From: JAFNAG01 sp963739235
GTDB lineage: Bacteria; Acidobacteriota; UBA6911
NCBI GenBank assembly: GCA_963739235.1
Contig: CAVTZY010000024.1
Coordinates: 124,001-188,000 of the forward strand
Direction of reading: 5' to 3'
Length of the DNA stretch: 64,000 nt
Position numbers and translations under genes: made by a program. Positions 1-9,335 of this stretch are shown piece after piece. The first letter of the stretch is position 1, and every line of letters begins with the position of its first letter. A model generated the notes under the pieces. It searched no databases. It was not told the origin of the DNA and saw only the letters and a program-made list of their open reading frames with translations.

Positions 1-1687
1 GGGCCTGCTGCTCCGGCGTCAATTCGGCGTTAGGCGCGCCCCCGCCCATGCCGCCGCGTCCTCTGGCTCCGGTGCGCGGCTGGATGTTGGTGTTGCGCCC
101 GGTCCTCAGGTCGTAACGGCTCATCGAGCCGTTCTGCGATTCCGTATAAACGATGTTGTAATCCGTCGGGTCCACCTGGCAGTAGAAGCCGTCTCCGCCG
201 CCGATCCGGAACCAATCGGCATTGATGGGACCGCTGAAGCTGCTGCGAGTCGCACTTGGGCCGCCCCAGCTGCCGTTATCCTGCAAACCGCCGTAGACAT
301 AGTAAGGCTTGCGCATATCCGTGGCGACTGCATAAAACTGGCCGGCGGCGATGGTGTTGAGAAACTCCCAGGTTTCACACTGATCGTAGGTAATATCCAG
401 ACCGCCGTCATTGCCGAGAATGAGGTGATTCCCGTTCTTCGGGTCAACCCAGATGGCGTGGTTGTCCGTGTGAATGATACCCTGGACCTGACGGAAGGTC
501 TTGCCGCCATCCATGGATTTGAAGAAAGGCGCGCCGCCCGTGTACACAATCTCGCTATTGCTGGGATCGACGCGAATCTGGCTGTAATACATGGGACGAT
601 CATTGGTATTGCTTACCACGCGCCAGGTCTTTCCCTTATCGTCGGAGCGCCACACCCCATCTCTCGCAGGATCGGGATTCCCGGCGGCAGCTTCACCGCC
701 GCCTCCGCCGCCACCGAAGCCGCCACGACCGCCACCTGCAGCCTGCTGGGCCAGTTGTTCCGCCGACATTGCGTCAGTGCCGCCGCCGGGACCGGCAGCC
801 TTGCGGGCCTCGATCTGTGCGTAAATGATGTTGGGATTCGAGCGCGATATATCCAGGCCGATGCGGCCCAATTCGGGTCCAGGAAGTCCGCCGGCAAGCT
901 TGGTCCAGGTCTTGCCGGCATCGATGGTTTTCCAAATCCCGCTCCCGGGGCCGCCGCCGTTGAATCCCCAAGAAGTGCGCCGCCGTTGATAGGAAGCGGC
1001 ATACAAAACCTTGTTGTCGCTCGGATCCATGACGAGATCCGTAAACCCGGTGTCCTCATCGATGAACTTCACATTCGCCCAGGTCTGGCCGCCGTCGGTC
1101 GTCTTGAAAACGCCGCGCTCTTTGTTGGGACCGAACAAATGGCCCAGGGCCGCCACGTAAACCACATTGGGATCCTTCGGATCGGTCACGATGCGGTCGA
1201 TGCTTTGCGTTTCCTTGAGGCCCATGAACGTAAATGTCTTCCCGGCATCCGTCGACTTGTATACCCCGCCGCCGAAGGACGAGCTCTGTCGGTTGTTGGC
1301 TTCACCGGTGCCGACCCAGAGAATGCTGGGATTCGGCTGAAAAATCGCCATGTCTCCAATCGACACCGCAGGATAGGAGTCAAAGATCGGTTCAAACGTA
1401 GTGCCGTTGTTGATGGTCTTCCACAAGCCGCCCGTGGCAAAGGCTACGTAATAGATGGAGGGGTTGCTTTCCACCGCCTCGATATCATCAATGCGGCCTG
1501 CCATGCTCGCAGGCCCGATCGAACGCCAGCGGAATTCCTTTAAGATGGGATCTTCAGATTGATTGACCGCGGGACCGACCGGAACTTGTCCTCCGCGCCC
1601 CTGGCTCCAGACTGCCGCCGTCATCAGCAGGCAGATCATCAAGCCAAGTAATACCTTTGCCTGTCGAGCTCGTCGCCCTCGATTCAT
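1..1687 (-). CDS. Secreted VPS10/sortilin-like BNR-repeat beta-propeller protein (3' end outside window)
   Basis: The reading frame is open from an ATG at 1687-1685 to the left edge of the window (562 codons, C-terminus missing). An AGGA-type ribosome site lies about 8 bases upstream. The N-terminus is basic then hydrophobic (residues about 9-28) and ends in WSQG, a good export signal. The rest is a chain of sortilin/BNR propeller blades with repeated 'S-x-D-x-G-x-T-W'-type loops (KSTDAGKTF, KTTDGGQTW, KTIDAGKTW, KSMDGGKTF). A Gly-rich linker lies near codons 315-330. It is paralogous to the proteins at 6240-9335 and 59504-62740, matching the start of each (FRWRSIGP, GxGEANNRQSSS). Such proteins are often annotated as glycosyl hydrolases, but no catalytic residues are evident. 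The ligand is unknown. Confidence 0.88.
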   Translation of the reverse strand, partial: MNRGRRARQAKVLLGLMICLLMTAAVWSQGRGGQVPVGPAVNQSEDPILKEFRWRSIGPASMAGRIDDIEAVESNPSIYYVAFATGGLWKTINNGTTFEPIFDSYPAVSIGDMAIFQPNPSILWVGTGEANNRQSSSFGGGVYKSTDAGKTFTFMGLKETQSIDRIVTDPKDPNVVYVAALGHLFGPNKERGVFKTTDGGQTWANVKFIDEDTGFTDLVMDPSDNKVLYAASYQRRRTSWGFNGGGPGSGIWKTIDAGKTWTKLAGGLPGPELGRIGLDISRSNPNIIYAQIEARKAAGPGGGTDAMSAEQLAQQAAGGGRGGFGGGGGGGEAAAGNPDPARDGVWRSDDKGKTWRVVSNTNDRPMYYSQIRVDPSNSEIVYTGGAPFFKSMDGGKTFRQVQGIIHTDNHAIWVDPKNGNHLILGNDGGLDITYDQCETWEFLNTIAAGQFYAVATDMRKPYYVYGGLQDNGSWGGPSATRSSFSGPINADWFRIGGGDGFYCQVDPTDYNIVYTESQNGSMSRYDLRTGRNTNIQPRTGARGRGGMGGGAPNAELTPEQQA

Positions 1688-1817
1688 AAACGCAATCCTT
1701 TCCTCGATTGGATGTTGGGGATCAAACCAGGGGAGAGTACTCCCCGGATAAGCCAATGGCTCAAGTTCTATATACGACGTGACCGCCACCTTTGTAACGA
1801 TCTATATTCATTCCCGG

Positions 1818-3092
1818 TCATCGGAAGAAAATAAACCAGACCAGGCCGAAGATCGGCATCAGCACCGGCAACGAATAGCAGACGATGTAGCCGAAGAACG
1901 AAGGGCACTTGACGCCATGGTGCTCCGCGATCGACTTGACCATGAAATTCGGGCCGTTGCCAATATAGGTGATGGCTCCGAAAAAAACCGCCCCCACCGA
2001 GATCGCCTGAAGAAACGCGCCGTGCTGGCTGAGCAGAACTTTCATATGTTCCGGGTTGGTGAGTGTTAAATGCTGCAGTCCCATGGCCGCACTGAGAAAA
2101 CTGAGATATGTCGGAGCGTTGTCGAGAACGCTCGATAGCATACCGGATGCCCAATAATACAGTCCCGGCGTCCCCCCGAAATGATCTGCGTTCAACGCCA
2201 GCCAGTCCAGCGCCGGCGCCATGGTGGCGAAAATGCCGGCAAACAGGATGGCCACCTCCTTGATCGGTGCCCAGGAAAATTCATTTGCATGCAAGGCGGT
2301 CTTGCTGGCAAAGCGATGCGAGGCTGCAGCCGCGGCGATCATGATGATCTCGCGGAGGGGAGGATGAACGAAAACTGCCGCGATGATGATCGATAGGAAA
2401 AACAGGTTGCGTGTGCCGCGCAACTCGATGCGGGCTGGCCGGACATGGTGCGGGTGTCCTTTGGCCCATTTCCGGTAGGACCAGGTATCCACCAAAAAGA
2501 AAACCGCCAGGACCAGAAGCACCGCCAACAGCCAGATCGGCCACACCTTGTACAGCGTCCACAGGAAAGGAACCCCATTCATGAAACCTAGATATAGGGG
2601 CGGATCGCCAATGGGGGTGAGCGCGCCTCCGATGTTGCTGACGATAAAGATGAAAAAAACTATATGATACCCGCGTATCCGGGGCCGGTTGATGCGCAGG
2701 AACGGCCGGATGAGAAGCATCGATGCCCCGGTCGTGCCCAACAGGTTCGAAATCAGCGCCCCGAAGGCCAGCAATATTGTGTTAACCAGAGGAGTGGCAC
2801 GGCGCTCAGTATGCAGATAAATGCCGCTGGACGCGATGAACAACGACCCGATCAGCACGATAAAGCTGAAGTATTCGCCCAAGGTGTCTAATATGCGGTG
2901 ATAGTCGAGGAAATAGACGTAGTAAAAGCAGACCAGCAAGCCCAACCCGATGGAAACGTGCGGATAGTATTTCTCCCACCAGCGGCGATGGAGGAATGGA
3001 ACGATGGCAATAGCCAGAAGCAGCAAAGCGAACGGGAGGATCATCCAGGGGTTGACCGGCAGGATCTCGGCTCCGAGGATTTGGTTGGCCAT
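1818..3092 (-). CDS. Ion antiporter / citrate-transporter-like permease (NhaD/CitMHS superfamily)
   Basis: A polytopic inner-membrane protein of about 424 residues with ten or more hydrophobic segments. The segments ISNLLGTTGASMLLIRP and SNIGGALTPIGDPPLYLGF are the paired conserved stretches of the ion-transporter superfamily that includes NhaD Na+/H+ antiporters and citrate/arsenite permeases; similar proteins are annotated as sodium:proton antiporters or putative citrate transporters. The most likely start is the ATG at 3092, with GGAG about 10 bases upstream; an in-frame TTG at 3101 is less likely. It is divergently oriented to the CDF exporter at 3371, which suggests an ion-homeostasis pair, though no shared operator is visible. 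Substrate specificity cannot be read from sequence. Confidence 0.82.
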   Translation of the reverse strand: MANQILGAEILPVNPWMILPFALLLLAIAIVPFLHRRWWEKYYPHVSIGLGLLVCFYYVYFLDYHRILDTLGEYFSFIVLIGSLFIASSGIYLHTERRATPLVNTILLAFGALISNLLGTTGASMLLIRPFLRINRPRIRGYHIVFFIFIVSNIGGALTPIGDPPLYLGFMNGVPFLWTLYKVWPIWLLAVLLVLAVFFLVDTWSYRKWAKGHPHHVRPARIELRGTRNLFFLSIIIAAVFVHPPLREIIMIAAAAASHRFASKTALHANEFSWAPIKEVAILFAGIFATMAPALDWLALNADHFGGTPGLYYWASGMLSSVLDNAPTYLSFLSAAMGLQHLTLTNPEHMKVLLSQHGAFLQAISVGAVFFGAITYIGNGPNFMVKSIAEHHGVKCPSFFGYIVCYSLPVLMPIFGLVWFIFFR

Positions 3093-3137
3093 TCTCTGCA
3101 ATCTCCGCCTTTCCTGACAATCTGCCGGGTCGCATTA

Positions 3138-3215
3138 TCAAACCACGAAATCCGGGAAATACACGAAAAAAATCTGTCTGCGGCTTGCCGCTTCGTATTT
3201 TTCGTGGTTGGCTGT
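3138..3215. repeat. Inverted repeat of the CACGAA family in the divergent promoter region
   Basis: Two arms built on AACCACGAA and TTTTTCGTGGTT, separated by roughly 50 bases, can form an imperfect hairpin. The same kind of element occurs at about 10700-10755, 22603-22680 and 25102-25165. The space between the antiporter and the CDF gene (3093-3370) contains no gene. Confidence 0.5.
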
Positions 3216-3370
3216 TGGGCACGAGGGACTTTTCCAATGCCTGAATCACGGGGAAGGACTGCGGTCGAATTCCAAAAATCGGGTTTGTATGATAAAAATA
3301 ATTCCCCCCGAACTTTGATTCGATGTCCAGGGACGTGGCGCGGTAACATGTTCGCAAAGGAAATGCCCAA

Positions 3371-4814
3371 GTGACAGACGCGAACCTGCAGCAGATCAAG
3401 GAAAAACGATTGGTCGCGGCAACTTCGGTTGCGGCGGCGGTTTTTCTCACCGGTCTCAAACTGGTGATCGGCCTCATGACCGGGAGTCTGGGAATTCTCG
3501 CCGAGGCAGCGCATTCGGGGCTGGATCTGGCGGCTGCCGTCATTACACTGCTGGCGGTGAGGATGAGCGACCGGCCGGCTGATGAAAGCCATCTCTACGG
3601 CCACGGCAAAGTTGAAAATCTGAGTGCGTTCATCGAAACCATGCTGCTGCTGGTCACCTGCTTCTGGATTTTTTATGAAGCCACTCGGCGCCTTTTTTTT
3701 GAGACCGTCGAAATTAATCCCAACGTTTGGGCCTTTCTCACCATGGGGATTTCGATCGTGGTTGACATGTCGCGATCCCGGGCGCTGGCGCGCACGGCCC
3801 GCAAATATCACAGCCAGGCTTTGGAAGCGGATGCCCTCCACTTCAGCACCGACATCTGGAGCTCGGCGGTCGTAATTGTGGGACTGGCGCTGGTGCGCTT
3901 CGGTGAGAGCAGCGGAATGAAGTCGGTGTTCATGCGCGCCGATGCCGTGTCCGCGCTGCTTGTCGCCTTGATCGTGGTGTATGTGAGTGTGCAGCTCGGC
4001 CGCCGCACCATCGATGCTCTGCTGGATCGGGCTCCCGGCGGACTGGCCGACCGTTATGCGGCCGCCGTGTCCGGCGTCAGCGGCGTTCTGCGTGTGTCAC
4101 GCATGCGCGCGCGCAACGTCGGCAGCCAGATTTTCGTGGATTTGAACATCGACGTGCCGCGCCAGCTCTCATTCGAGGACAGCCACGACGTGGCCCAGCG
4201 CGTCCAGGATGCCGTGCGTACCGTATCCCCCAATGCGGATGTGGTCGTGCATGCCGATCCCGTCGCCGAGCATGAAGGTGTGTTCGAGAGAATTCAGGCG
4301 GTAGCGGCCCGTTTGCGTGCTTCCGTGCACAATGTCACAACTCACTGGACGGAGCGAGGCATCTGGATCGACCTGGATCTCGAAGTCGACCCGGCCCTCA
4401 GCTTTGAGAAGGCGCATCTGTTGGCCACAGAGACTCGAGGACCGGCTACGCGCCGAATGGAGCGCCGGAGATGGGCTCACGCCCGTGGCGGATGTCCATG
4501 TGCATATCGAGCCCCGGCCGGAAATGCTGACACCCGGGCTGGAGGTCGAGCCTGCCGAAGCCGTGCGATATCGCGACCGCATCGATGCCATCTGCTGCGA
4601 GTTGGAGCGCACAAGCGGCTGCCGGGACGTTGAGCTTCATATGGTAAAGGGCAAAGTGTATCTGTCGCTCCACCTGCTGGTGGACACGGATTGCCCCGTC
4701 TCGGATGTCCATGGCATAGCCGAAGACCTGGAGAGCAGATTACGGCGCGAATTCCCTCAACTGGGCCGTGTGGTGATCCACACGGAGCCGGCCGGCAAAA
4801 GTCTGCCCAATTAG
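3371..4814 (+). CDS. Cation diffusion facilitator (CDF) divalent-metal exporter, frameshifted once
   Basis: The first frame encodes a CDF transporter. The metal-binding HxxxD motifs are visible as HSGLD in the second membrane segment and HFSTD in the fifth. A YGHGKVE stretch follows the second segment and the TLLDxAPGG-like DALLDRAPGG precedes the C-terminal cytoplasmic domain. At about 4432 the frame breaks: removing one A after codon GAG restores the text ATELEDRLRAEW and joins the next frame, which runs to the stop at 4814. The repaired protein is about 480 residues, longer than typical 300-residue CDF proteins because the cytosolic domain appears to be followed by further related segments (VHVHIEP, VHVVIHTEP-like motifs). 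The start is GTG at 3371. Family function: proton-coupled efflux of Zn, Fe, Mn, Co or Ni. The single extra base may be a sequencing error. Confidence 0.85.
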
Positions 4815-4825
4815 CAGCAGGAAGA

Positions 4826-4912
4826 ACCTCAACGCAGAGGGCGCGGAGGACGCAGGGAATTTTTTGCAGTTGAACAACTCTTCTCTGCGACCTCAGCGCC
4901 CTCTGCTTCGAA
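4826..4912. repeat. Dispersed intergenic repeat, GCAGAG family
   Basis: Consists of AACGCAGAGGGCGCGGAGG, a short spacer, and a degenerate reverse-complement arm ending in CAGCGCCCTCTGC. Comparable copies lie at about 9665-9775, 31365-31430 and 36178-36250. No coding content is seen. Confidence 0.6.
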
Positions 4913-4951
4913 AATAGAACCGATTGCGGCGCGGAACCACTTGTGTGTTTC

Positions 4952-5240
4952 TGTGCCGCCCTTTCAGGGCTTGAGATCTCCGGTTCTCTACCCAGGGCTC
5001 ACGCCCTGGGCTTTGCTGTCCCGCCCTTTCAGGGCTAAGATTTGCAAGACCTTGAAAACCCCGAAGGGCCAAGCATTGCACGACCTTGAAAACCCCGAAG
5101 GGGTGGAGTAGCAGAGCCCAGGGCGTGAGCCCTGGGAAGCGGGAATCGGGCGGTAAGAGCCCTGAAAGGGCGGCACAGGAAACCTGCGGCGAGAGCGCAA
5201 CATTTTCATGCGTCACTGGGTGCGCCCAGGCGCATGAAGG
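4952..5240. repeat. Composite palindromic repeat cassette, copy 1
   Basis: A chain of small palindromes: GCCGCCCTTTCAGGGCTT, CCCAGGGCTCACGCCCTGGG, a repeated CTTGAAAACCCCGAAGGG unit, then the inverted forms of the first two units and an ATGCGTCACTGGGTGCGCCC palindrome. A second full copy in the same orientation lies at 36283-36612, and partial copies lie at 31218-31315 and 32475-32575. Nothing in it looks coding. Confidence 0.75.
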
Positions 5241-5345
5241 ACTGCTTCGAAAATAGCTGCCCTCCCGAACATCGTTATCGTGATCGGCAGTTAACAAAGA
5301 TCCAAAAACCGATCACGACCACGATCACGAATCCTGACAGGAGAG
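5210..5345. repeat. Dispersed ~135-bp repeat, copy 1 (inverse of 22440-22575)
   Basis: Contains ATCGTGATCGGCAGTTAACAA and ACCGATCACGACCACGATCA. Reverse-complemented, it aligns almost base for base with 22440-22575. It ends just before the SDR gene region and overlaps the right end of the palindrome cassette. Confidence 0.7.
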
Positions 5346-5454
5346 GCACGGCGATAAATTGGCAATTTCATGCGTCGCAGGGAGCGCGCCACGCGCATGG
5401 GGGACTGCGTTGAATTTTTTGCAGCTACGAATTGGATACGATCCTGCAGTGGCC

Positions 5455-6156
5455 TTACCATTCGATGATGCTGCCTTCCATAAGGTCGTGACAGACGCAA
5501 GCCTGCTTCCGGTCAAAGGATTGAATCCAATCTGCCATGATCAGGGCGGCTTCCCCGGGCGGGGTGTCTGCATCCGTTGCACCGGCTTCAGTTATTAACT
5601 TGCCGGGATGGACGGCGACGACACGGATGCCCTGGTCTTTGAGTTCCTGATCGAAACAGGCCGTGAGCATGTTCTGCGCGCATTTGGCGATTTGATAGGA
5701 GTAGATCCCGCGGAACTGCCCTGCGGCGGTGCGCGCTATCGAGCCCCATCGGGAAGTCACGTTGATTACCATGGGCCTTTCCGCTTTCCCCAGGAACGGC
5801 AGCGCCGCCCGGGTACAACGGAAGGCTCCCACGCAATGAACTTTGAACAGACTCTCCAGGTCCTCCGGCACAGTGTTTGGCAACCAGCGCAGTTTTTTGA
5901 TGTTGCCCGCATTGTTGATGAGGAGATCGAGTGCGTCACCGTGCTGCGCCAGCACCGCACGGATCTGTCCTTCAACGCTGGCGCATGCAACATCCCCGAT
6001 TATCGGATAACATGCGGCTGCCCGGGCTGATCCCAATTTTTCAGCGACCGCCGGATTGCGCACCAGCGGAAATACAGTCCAGCCGCGTTCGATGTAGACT
6101 TTGAACAACTCACGTCCAAAGCCACGGCCGGCTCCGGTAATCAAAACCTTCGGCAT
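5455..6156 (-). CDS. Short-chain dehydrogenase/reductase (SDR) family oxidoreductase
   Basis: A 233-residue classical SDR, an NAD(P)-dependent oxidoreductase of Rossmann fold. The cofactor motif TGAGRGFG is at residues 7-14, the NNAG motif follows the fourth strand, and the catalytic triad is represented by the Ser of NVTSRWGS and by YSYQIAK (YxxxK). After the active site the HPGKLITE stretch corresponds to the usual PGxxxT loop. Length and motif spacing are normal. It is not obviously part of an operon; the substrate cannot be deduced. Confidence 0.9.
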   Translation of the reverse strand: MPKVLITGAGRGFGRELFKVYIERGWTVFPLVRNPAVAEKLGSARAAACYPIIGDVACASVEGQIRAVLAQHGDALDLLINNAGNIKKLRWLPNTVPEDLESLFKVHCVGAFRCTRAALPFLGKAERPMVINVTSRWGSIARTAAGQFRGIYSYQIAKCAQNMLTACFDQELKDQGIRVVAVHPGKLITEAGATDADTPPGEAALIMADWIQSFDRKQACVCHDLMEGSIIEW

Positions 6157-6239
6157 TTCGCACCACTCAGGATCGACGATTTACTATTGACGAATGGAAA
6201 CCAACACGTAAGGCATCTTTCTTCGACAATCGTCATTCG

Positions 6240-9200
6240 TCATTCGTCAAACTTCTTCCCTGATGCTGCAACGATACGATTCAGCTCCGCTGTTGCCAGT
6301 GCCGTCTCCTCCTTGTATTCGCGTACAAGCAGCAGCATGCCGTCGCTGGGTCGCGCAATTGGTCCTGTGACCGAGCTGAGCAAAGAACTGACATTCTCGC
6401 GCAGCTTTGCTCCGCAGCGATAACTCATGGTGCATTCGCGCACGAGCTTGCCATGCAGCTGATTGAGCTGGTCCAGGGCTGCTCGCTGCGCGGGATCGGC
6501 GGCCGCGGTCAGCTGACGTGTTAATTCCTCCACGCGATTGACCAGATCGCCGACCGTCACGGCGAGCGCCTGTACTTCCTGGGCTGTGGTGAACTGCAAC
6601 TGAAGATCAGCCTGGGATACCTTCACCTTCGGGTCAAGCACAACACGAACGGGCTTAGTCACCTGTTTGCTGCCGACCTGAAGGGTGATGACATAGTCGC
6701 CCGGGACCACTTGCGGGCTGCCCCCGCCGCCTCGTCCGCCGCCGCCCCCACCGCCGGCTCCGCCGCGATCCCCACCGGCTGCGCCGCGCCCGCTGCTCCC
6801 AGGCATCGCGCCCGGCCCGCCGCCCGGAGCCATCTGCGGCCCGTCGACGCGCAGATCCCAGATGACACGGTTTATGCCGGCTCGATTCGGCTGGTTTCGC
6901 AAGGTGCGGAGCGCTTTGCCCGCCTTGTCGGCGATTGTGATAGTTACCTGTTCCGTGCCCGCCGCTTTAAGGTAGTAGTCGACCATCGCCCCGGAAGGCG
7001 GGTTGGGAGCGCCGTAGTCCTTTGCGCCAACGGAAGCATCGCGGCTCGCCAGCTGGTGTCGCACACCAGGCAGGATATCAAACAGAAAGGCATCGGTTGC
7101 CTTTGCCTGAGCCAGTTGCTGGAGCGGCGTGATGTTGTCCAGAATATAGGCGCCGCGCCCGTGTGTGCCAACGATCAGATCATTCTCGCGTGGATGAATG
7201 GCGATGTCCCTGACCGCCACCGGCGGCATGTCGTTGCGGATTGATACCCAGTGGCCGCCGCCGTCCCATGATGCAAATATGCCCAGCTCCGTGCCGATGT
7301 ACAGCAGGTTCCTGGTTTTCGGATCTTCGCGCACCACGTGGACGTAGCCTTTCGCCGGCAGGTCGCCCGTGATGCGAGTCCAGGTCTGCCCGTAGTCGGT
7401 AGTCTTGAATGCGTAGGGTGCAAAGTCGTCATCCTGATGACGGTCCACCGCGACGTAGGCCGTGCCGGCATCGTAGTGTGAGGCCTCAATAGTGGGAATC
7501 CAGGGATTGGGCACCAGTCCTTTGATGTTGGCGATAGTGTTGGTCCATTTTTTGCCGCCGTCCTGCGTCACTTGAATGTTGCCGTCGTCGGTGCCGGCCC
7601 AGATGATGCCCGCTCTCACTGGCGATTCGGCGATGGTCAGGATCGTGCAGTGGAATTCCGCCGCCGTGTTGTCCGTGACGATTTCGCCGCCTGAGGACTG
7701 CTGTTTGCTCTTATCGTTGGTGGACAGATCGGGGCTGATTATCTCCCACGAATATCCCTGGTTTACCGTTTTGAAAATGAGCTGGGCGCCGAAATAAATG
7801 ACGCTTGGATTGTGCGGTGACGCGGCGATCGGCGGATTCCAGTTGAAACGGTACCTGTAATTGAAAATGGGGCTGCCGGTGGGGCCCACATCCTTGGGAT
7901 AGGGAGTGACGTTGCGTGCGACGCCGGAGTTGCGATCGAGCAACGTAATCGAGCCGCCTTCCAGGTCGGTATAAACGAGGTGGGGCGCATTCAGGTCCGG
8001 CACGGCAAAAAAACCGTCGCTGCCGCCAATGGTGTACCAGTCGCGCTTGCGGATGCCGTTGTTGTAAATCGTGGCGCTTGGCCCGACCCAGCAGCCGTTA
8101 TCCTGCAAGCCGCCGTAGACGAGGTAGGGGATCTGCAGGTCATAGGTGATGTGGTAGAACTGGGCGAACGAGACGTTGTTAATGACCTCCCAGCTCCGCC
8201 CGCCATCGAGTGAAACCTGGTAACCGCCGTCGCTGCCGTTGAGGATGTAATTGGAGTTTTTGGGATCGATCCAGAGCGCCTGGTGATCGGAATGCACGCC
8301 TTGCGCGATATTGGTGAAGGTGCGCCCGCCATCGTTGGAAACCGTCAGGCTGCCGCCGAGCGAATAGACCCGCTCAGGATTGTTCGGATCCACTCTCAAG
8401 TCGCTGTAATAGAAGGGGCGGAAGTTGATATTGGGATTGTTGGCTACCATGCGCCAGGTATCGCCGCGATCATCCGAGCGGAAGAGATTTCCCTCAGTTT
8501 TCGTCTCCGTGATCATGTAAACGATGCCAGGATTGCTGGGAGCGACAGCCACGCCGATGCGGTCCATCGGCGTTTTGGGCAGCCCCTGCGTGAGTTTTTC
8601 CCACGTGTCTCCCCCGTCCTTGGAGCGATAAAGCGCAGTGCGGCCGCCGCCACTATCGAAACGCCAGGGTTTACGGCGGTAAGTGTACATACCGGCGTAG
8701 AGAATGCGCGGGTTCTGGGAATCGATATCAATATCGGAGCAGCCAGTGTCCGCGTCCAGGTAGAGCACCTTCTTCCAGGTCTTGCCGGCATCGGTGGTCC
8801 TGAACACACCACGCTCCTCGTTGGGTCCCCATTCGTGCCCGAGCACTGCCACCCAGGCGGTGTTGGGATCTGTCGGATGGATGCGGATGCGCTTGATGCG
8901 TTCGGAGTCGGTCAAGCCCACATGCTGCCACGTTTGGCCTGCGTCGGTGGATCGGTAGACGCCGTCGCCGAAACCGGCATCGTTTCGCGGATCGCCTTCG
9001 CCGGTGCCGACCCATAGGATATTGGGATTGGACGCCGCAATTGCGATTGCGCCAATGGAGGAGACAGGCTGGCTGTCAAAGATCGGCGCGAAAGTCATGC
9101 CGCCGTTGGTCGTCTTGAAAATGCCGCCAATTGCGCCGGCAACATAATAGGTGTTCTGGTTGCCCGGCACCCCGGTGATGTCGGTGACGCGGCCGCCGGG

Positions 9201-9335
9201 ATTGGCCGGGCCGATGGAGCGCCAGCGCAAGCTGGTCAGGGCGGCCTGATCGTTGGCTTGCGGCGCCGCATCGTGGGCCGCGATCGTCAGAAATATCGCG
9301 GCCAGCAAAAAAACGAGAGTGGACCCTTTTTTCAT
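6240..9335 (-). CDS. Secreted VPS10/sortilin-like BNR-repeat beta-propeller protein
   Basis: Complete protein of 1,031 residues. A signal peptide occupies residues 1 to about 22 (basic MKKGS, hydrophobic core, cleavage near AAHDA). Residues 30-750 form the propeller, with many Asp-box/BNR loops such as STDAGQTW, TTDAGKTW, SKDGGDTW, SDDRGDTW and TQDGGKKW. A FnIII/Ig-like stretch follows, then a Gly-Gly-Arg-rich linker near residues 840-870 and a C-terminal segment that looks helical (residues 900-1025). This layout is shared with the other two propeller proteins in the window. The ribosome site AGGAAAT is about 6 bases before the start. A periplasmic or surface-attached role is inferred; enzymatic activity is not supported by visible motifs. 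Confidence 0.92.
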   Translation of the reverse strand: MKKGSTLVFLLAAIFLTIAAHDAAPQANDQAALTSLRWRSIGPANPGGRVTDITGVPGNQNTYYVAGAIGGIFKTTNGGMTFAPIFDSQPVSSIGAIAIAASNPNILWVGTGEGDPRNDAGFGDGVYRSTDAGQTWQHVGLTDSERIKRIRIHPTDPNTAWVAVLGHEWGPNEERGVFRTTDAGKTWKKVLYLDADTGCSDIDIDSQNPRILYAGMYTYRRKPWRFDSGGGRTALYRSKDGGDTWEKLTQGLPKTPMDRIGVAVAPSNPGIVYMITETKTEGNLFRSDDRGDTWRMVANNPNINFRPFYYSDLRVDPNNPERVYSLGGSLTVSNDGGRTFTNIAQGVHSDHQALWIDPKNSNYILNGSDGGYQVSLDGGRSWEVINNVSFAQFYHITYDLQIPYLVYGGLQDNGCWVGPSATIYNNGIRKRDWYTIGGSDGFFAVPDLNAPHLVYTDLEGGSITLLDRNSGVARNVTPYPKDVGPTGSPIFNYRYRFNWNPPIAASPHNPSVIYFGAQLIFKTVNQGYSWEIISPDLSTNDKSKQQSSGGEIVTDNTAAEFHCTILTIAESPVRAGIIWAGTDDGNIQVTQDGGKKWTNTIANIKGLVPNPWIPTIEASHYDAGTAYVAVDRHQDDDFAPYAFKTTDYGQTWTRITGDLPAKGYVHVVREDPKTRNLLYIGTELGIFASWDGGGHWVSIRNDMPPVAVRDIAIHPRENDLIVGTHGRGAYILDNITPLQQLAQAKATDAFLFDILPGVRHQLASRDASVGAKDYGAPNPPSGAMVDYYLKAAGTEQVTITIADKAGKALRTLRNQPNRAGINRVIWDLRVDGPQMAPGGGPGAMPGSSGRGAAGGDRGGAGGGGGGGRGGGGSPQVVPGDYVITLQVGSKQVTKPVRVVLDPKVKVSQADLQLQFTTAQEVQALAVTVGDLVNRVEELTRQLTAAADPAQRAALDQLNQLHGKLVRECTMSYRCGAKLRENVSSLLSSVTGPIARPSDGMLLLVREYKEETALATAELNRIVAASGKKFDE

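Noticed and set aside
425..1543. Long plus-strand open frame of 372 codons antisense to the first propeller gene
   Set aside because: It mirrors the GC-rich codon pattern of the minus-strand gene, has no ribosome site or recognisable domain, and the minus strand shows clear BNR repeats.
2281..2578. Short alternative frames inside the antiporter gene that could suggest a frameshift
   Set aside because: The 1818-3092 frame is continuous with uninterrupted membrane helices; the others are shadows.
4952..5240. CRISPR-like array
   Set aside because: Units are palindromes of mixed types with irregular spacing, no constant-length unique spacers, and no cas genes nearby.
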